Assembly (NCBI RefSeq): GCF_029227915.1
Contig: NC_079879.1
Coordinates: 13,082,001-13,146,000, forward strand
Origin: Hydractinia symbiolongicarpus
Lineage: Eukaryota; Cnidaria; Hydrozoa; Anthoathecata; Hydractiniidae
Length of the DNA: 64,000 nucleotides
Reading direction: 5' to 3'
Position numbers and translations under genes: made by a program. The notes beneath the pieces were generated by a model. It saw only the letters and a program-made list of their open reading frames with translations, did not search any database and was not told the origin of the DNA. The stretch's first letter is position 1. Every line of letters begins with the position of its first letter. Shown piece after piece: positions 61,801 to 64,000 of this stretch.

Positions 61801-63897
61801 CGTCTGTCCGTCCGTCTGTCTGTCACGCAAAATAGTAGCTTAGCTGCGCAAGTAGCGAGACACACGCAATAATGCGGTATAACAACGACGGGCGAACCCG
61901 TGGATTTTTCCACGGGCTAACGACTAGAGTAAGAAAATCTTAAAGGAATAACAAGTTTGTTTATAACAACAGTGCAAGGTAAACAATTTTTTTTGAAATA
62001 TTTTAATCTGTGTTTATGATGTGAACAGGTTGGCGATATAGATGATGCTGATTTGAAACCACCAGAAAACGTACTTTTTGTTTGCAAACTTAATCCTGTC
62101 ACAAATGCAGAAGACCTGAAAATTATATTTTCACGTTTTGGAAAAATACTGAGGTAATTTGTTTAAAATGGATTCATACGCACATGGTCCCTAGTTATAT
62201 GACCTTGATGCAACTGTGAAGATCTGCAATGTAATGAATGTGCCTAGCAATCTACCCCAAGGGAACTAATTTTCACGGGAAGATTTTTTCCCAAGTTTCA
62301 ACTTTTGCCGTCCATTTCGCGAAATTTAGGGCACCTAATTTATGAAAAATAAATTCCTGCAAAATTTCATTGATATACACATTTTAAAATTTACACTGCT
62401 GTGTACTGAATACTAAAGTAAATTATACTGAAGAAAATCGTTTTTCATAATGATAATATGTTGTGAAAACCCACAATTTTTGCGGTTTCTATCAGATTGA
62501 AAATTAAATCTCGAAAATTAAAATCTATTTAATTCGCGAAAACTTTTTTGAGTTGCAAAAATTAGATTTTTCAAGGTATACAGAATGCTTTGACTTCGGG
62601 AATTTATTGCAGTAAAGACATTGAATCAAAAACTTAAAGTCGTGCACGTTGTTTACGTCAATTATGGTTGATGCGAGAAATCATACATAATTTCAAAAAA
62701 TGTATTTTTAAACATTCGACGTGCGATAATTTTGTAGCTTTTAATTTAATTCGGTACTTGTTATTTTGCACCATTCTTTATCTCTCCATTTTCAGTTGTG
62801 AAATCATAACAGACCACAAAACAGAGGAATCTTTATGTTATGGCTTTGTTGAGTTTGAAGAAGTAAGTGGAAATTATTTATTAGTTTGTAAAACATACAG
62901 AATTATATTGTCGATTCACATATCTCTGATTCTATTACCTAGGTTGAGGCTTGTGAGAAGGCATATTTTAAAATGGACAACGTCTTAATAGACGATCGAA
63001 GAATTCATGTTGATTTTTGTCAATCTGTGGCTAAAATAAAAAAATGGCACAAAAGTAGTATGTATACAGTAATCTTTCCCTTACTCAGATTTAAGAGATA
63101 TTGTTCTGTTTTCTGATTATGTCTGCGTCTTTGATTATTTACCGAGCCACTGTTTTAGTTTTTTAGGCACGAAATTTTTATCACATGGACAATATTTTAT
63201 CCAACCGTTTTAAATTGTTAGGACAAACTCGATTATAGTTATACATCTAATGCCCAGGGAGGCCACTCTGTCAGCAATTTTGAAAATTAGCCAAAATGTT
63301 AGGAAAATTTTGTCTTTTTATAAAATGTCAGAAAAAGGTCAGTGATCTTAGGCCATCTTTATTTTCAAAATATAAACAATTATTACCCGGGTAAATATCG
63401 CGCAATGTGATTGGTTAGAACTTACGTCATAACGGGCAATATTCCACGGTATTGCTACCATAGCAACCTTGTTTAAAGTTTAAGTATGGCGGCATTAAAT
63501 GTAAATAATCACGGAAAAAAGTAAACAAAGCGCGAAACAGAAGTGAAACTTCTGTTATGTTTCTCTGACCTCTCTCGCGTATTGCCCTCACAAGCTCGGG
63601 CAATACTTTTTTGTGTTTTTTTATACAAATTTTCATGAAAAGTTATGGAGATAGCCCATTCTTGTTTCGTAAAGTCTCTTAGGCCGCCACACCAACATCA
63701 TGCGGTTGAGCGTAAAAGGAACCGATTGTAGCACCATGATAGACATAGCGAAAATTTTGGTATAGTTTATTTTTCTTTTAAGAAAATAAGCAATATATTA
63801 TTAATTCTTTAGGTTTATATCAAAAAGCTGTCGATGAACAAAAAGTAAAACGTAACGAATATACATTTAAAGATAAGTCAAGAAAAGAAACTGAAAA
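58816..63897 (+). CDS. PPIL4: PPIL4: cyclophilin-type PPIase plus RRM protein (11 exons in window, 3' end probably off window)
   Basis: Exons: 58816-58885, 59687-59754, 59832-59896, 60366-60483, 61086-61228, 61367-61463, 61604-61717, 62029-62153, 62796-62862, 62943-63057, 63813-63897. Phases join to about 355 codons. The N-terminal cyclophilin domain covers about residues 1-165: [70 protein letters not shown] and [37 protein letters not shown] follows. An RRM is at about 238-320 ([13 protein letters not shown] with RNP2, [10 protein letters not shown] with RNP1, [15 protein letters not shown]). This order and these motifs are diagnostic of PPIL4, a nuclear cyclophilin associated with the spliceosome. 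The last visible exon either ends at a TAG (63899-63901) or, more likely, splices at AA/GTAGGA (63898) toward a basic C-terminal tail outside the window. Confidence 0.95.
59936..60029. mobile_element. hAT-like mini-MITE, 94 bp, PPIL4 intron 3
   Basis: The left end CAGCCCTCGCAATTTA (59936-59951) is inverted at 60014-60029 (TAAATCGCGAGGGCTG) with one mismatch. The flanks share TTATTGCTGTT (left, up to 59935) and TTATTGTTGTT (right, from 60031), consistent with an 8-bp or slightly longer target duplication. CAG-starting short ends and an 8-bp duplication suggest the hAT superfamily. Confidence 0.6.
61785..61927 (+). mobile_element. Helitron-like non-autonomous element (copy 3 of 3), PPIL4 intron 7
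   Basis: Related to 31229-31363 along nearly its full length: AATACCCGTATACGTCTGTC, CACGCAAAATAGTAGCTTAG, CTGCGCAAGTAGCGAGA, GACGGGCGAACCCGTGGATT, then the hairpin and CTAACGACTAG end. The 5' TCTATATTATA is missing. It inserts GC-richer sequence into an AT-rich intron. Confidence 0.65.
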
Positions 63898-64000
63898 GTA
63901 GGATTCTTAAGATATATATTTTTTAAATTTAATGAAAACCTCTGTATAATCCTGATCAATTTAAACGTTTGCATGAAGTTGTCACCGGAATGTATTTGAC

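Noticed and set aside
63370-63660. CGGGCAATA/TATTGCC motifs in PPIL4 intron 10
   Set aside because: Suggestive of a degenerate inverted-repeat element, but the arms could not be aligned convincingly.

Overview
This is a eukaryotic, animal genome window. It is AT-rich, has multi-exon genes with GT-AG introns (plus at least one GC-AG intron) and long intergenic stretches, and carries many decayed transposons. The gene set (Brachyury, NPAT, PPIL4, TRPM, a BTB-kelch protein) is metazoan. The mix of pogo, Penelope, P-like, Helitron-like and HIRAN-protein relics together with a Brachyury gene suggests a cnidarian, perhaps a hydrozoan. That placement is inference from gene and transposon content, not a demonstrated assignment.

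Layout. 1-8223 (minus): the N-terminal half of a TRPM cation channel in 13 exons; the pore and C-terminus lie beyond base 1. 8224-15130: a possible small gene, a Ty3/gypsy integrase tail, a 5'-truncated LINE ending in a huge (TAAA)n tail, and several inverted-repeat elements, including a pogo-type one. 15160-30315 (plus): an NPAT-like histone-gene co-activator in 13 exons, with a SINE, a MITE and a Penelope-like RT fragment in its introns. 30326-33815: intergenic, with a short Helitron-like element. 33816-39278 (plus): a complete Brachyury T-box gene in 7 exons, 401 aa. 39279-42456: intergenic, including an 11-bp-periodic AACGTT cluster.

42457-46593 is a transposon nest. A frameshifted HIRAN-domain ORF faces a truncated pogo/Tigger transposon. 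The leader of the pogo element is split by a roughly 3-kb zinc-finger/reverse-transcriptase/nuclease retroelement flanked by a 13-bp target-site duplication. 48873-50780 (minus): an intronless BTB-BACK-kelch gene. 51420-57980: a KRBA2-type integrase/PHD relic, a 7-unit tandem repeat of about 60 bp, a THAP-containing P-like element with terminal and subterminal inverted repeats, another inverted-repeat element, and the second copy of a dispersed repeat first seen at 4478. 58816-64000 (plus): PPIL4, a cyclophilin-RRM splicing-associated protein, running to the window edge.

The host genes are functionally unrelated (ion channel, S-phase histone transcription, mesendoderm transcription factor, ubiquitin-ligase adaptor, nuclear cyclophilin); nothing suggests an operon. 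The most unusual material is in the mobile DNA: the nested retroelement, the P-like element, the LINE-tail microsatellite and the Helitron-like family.
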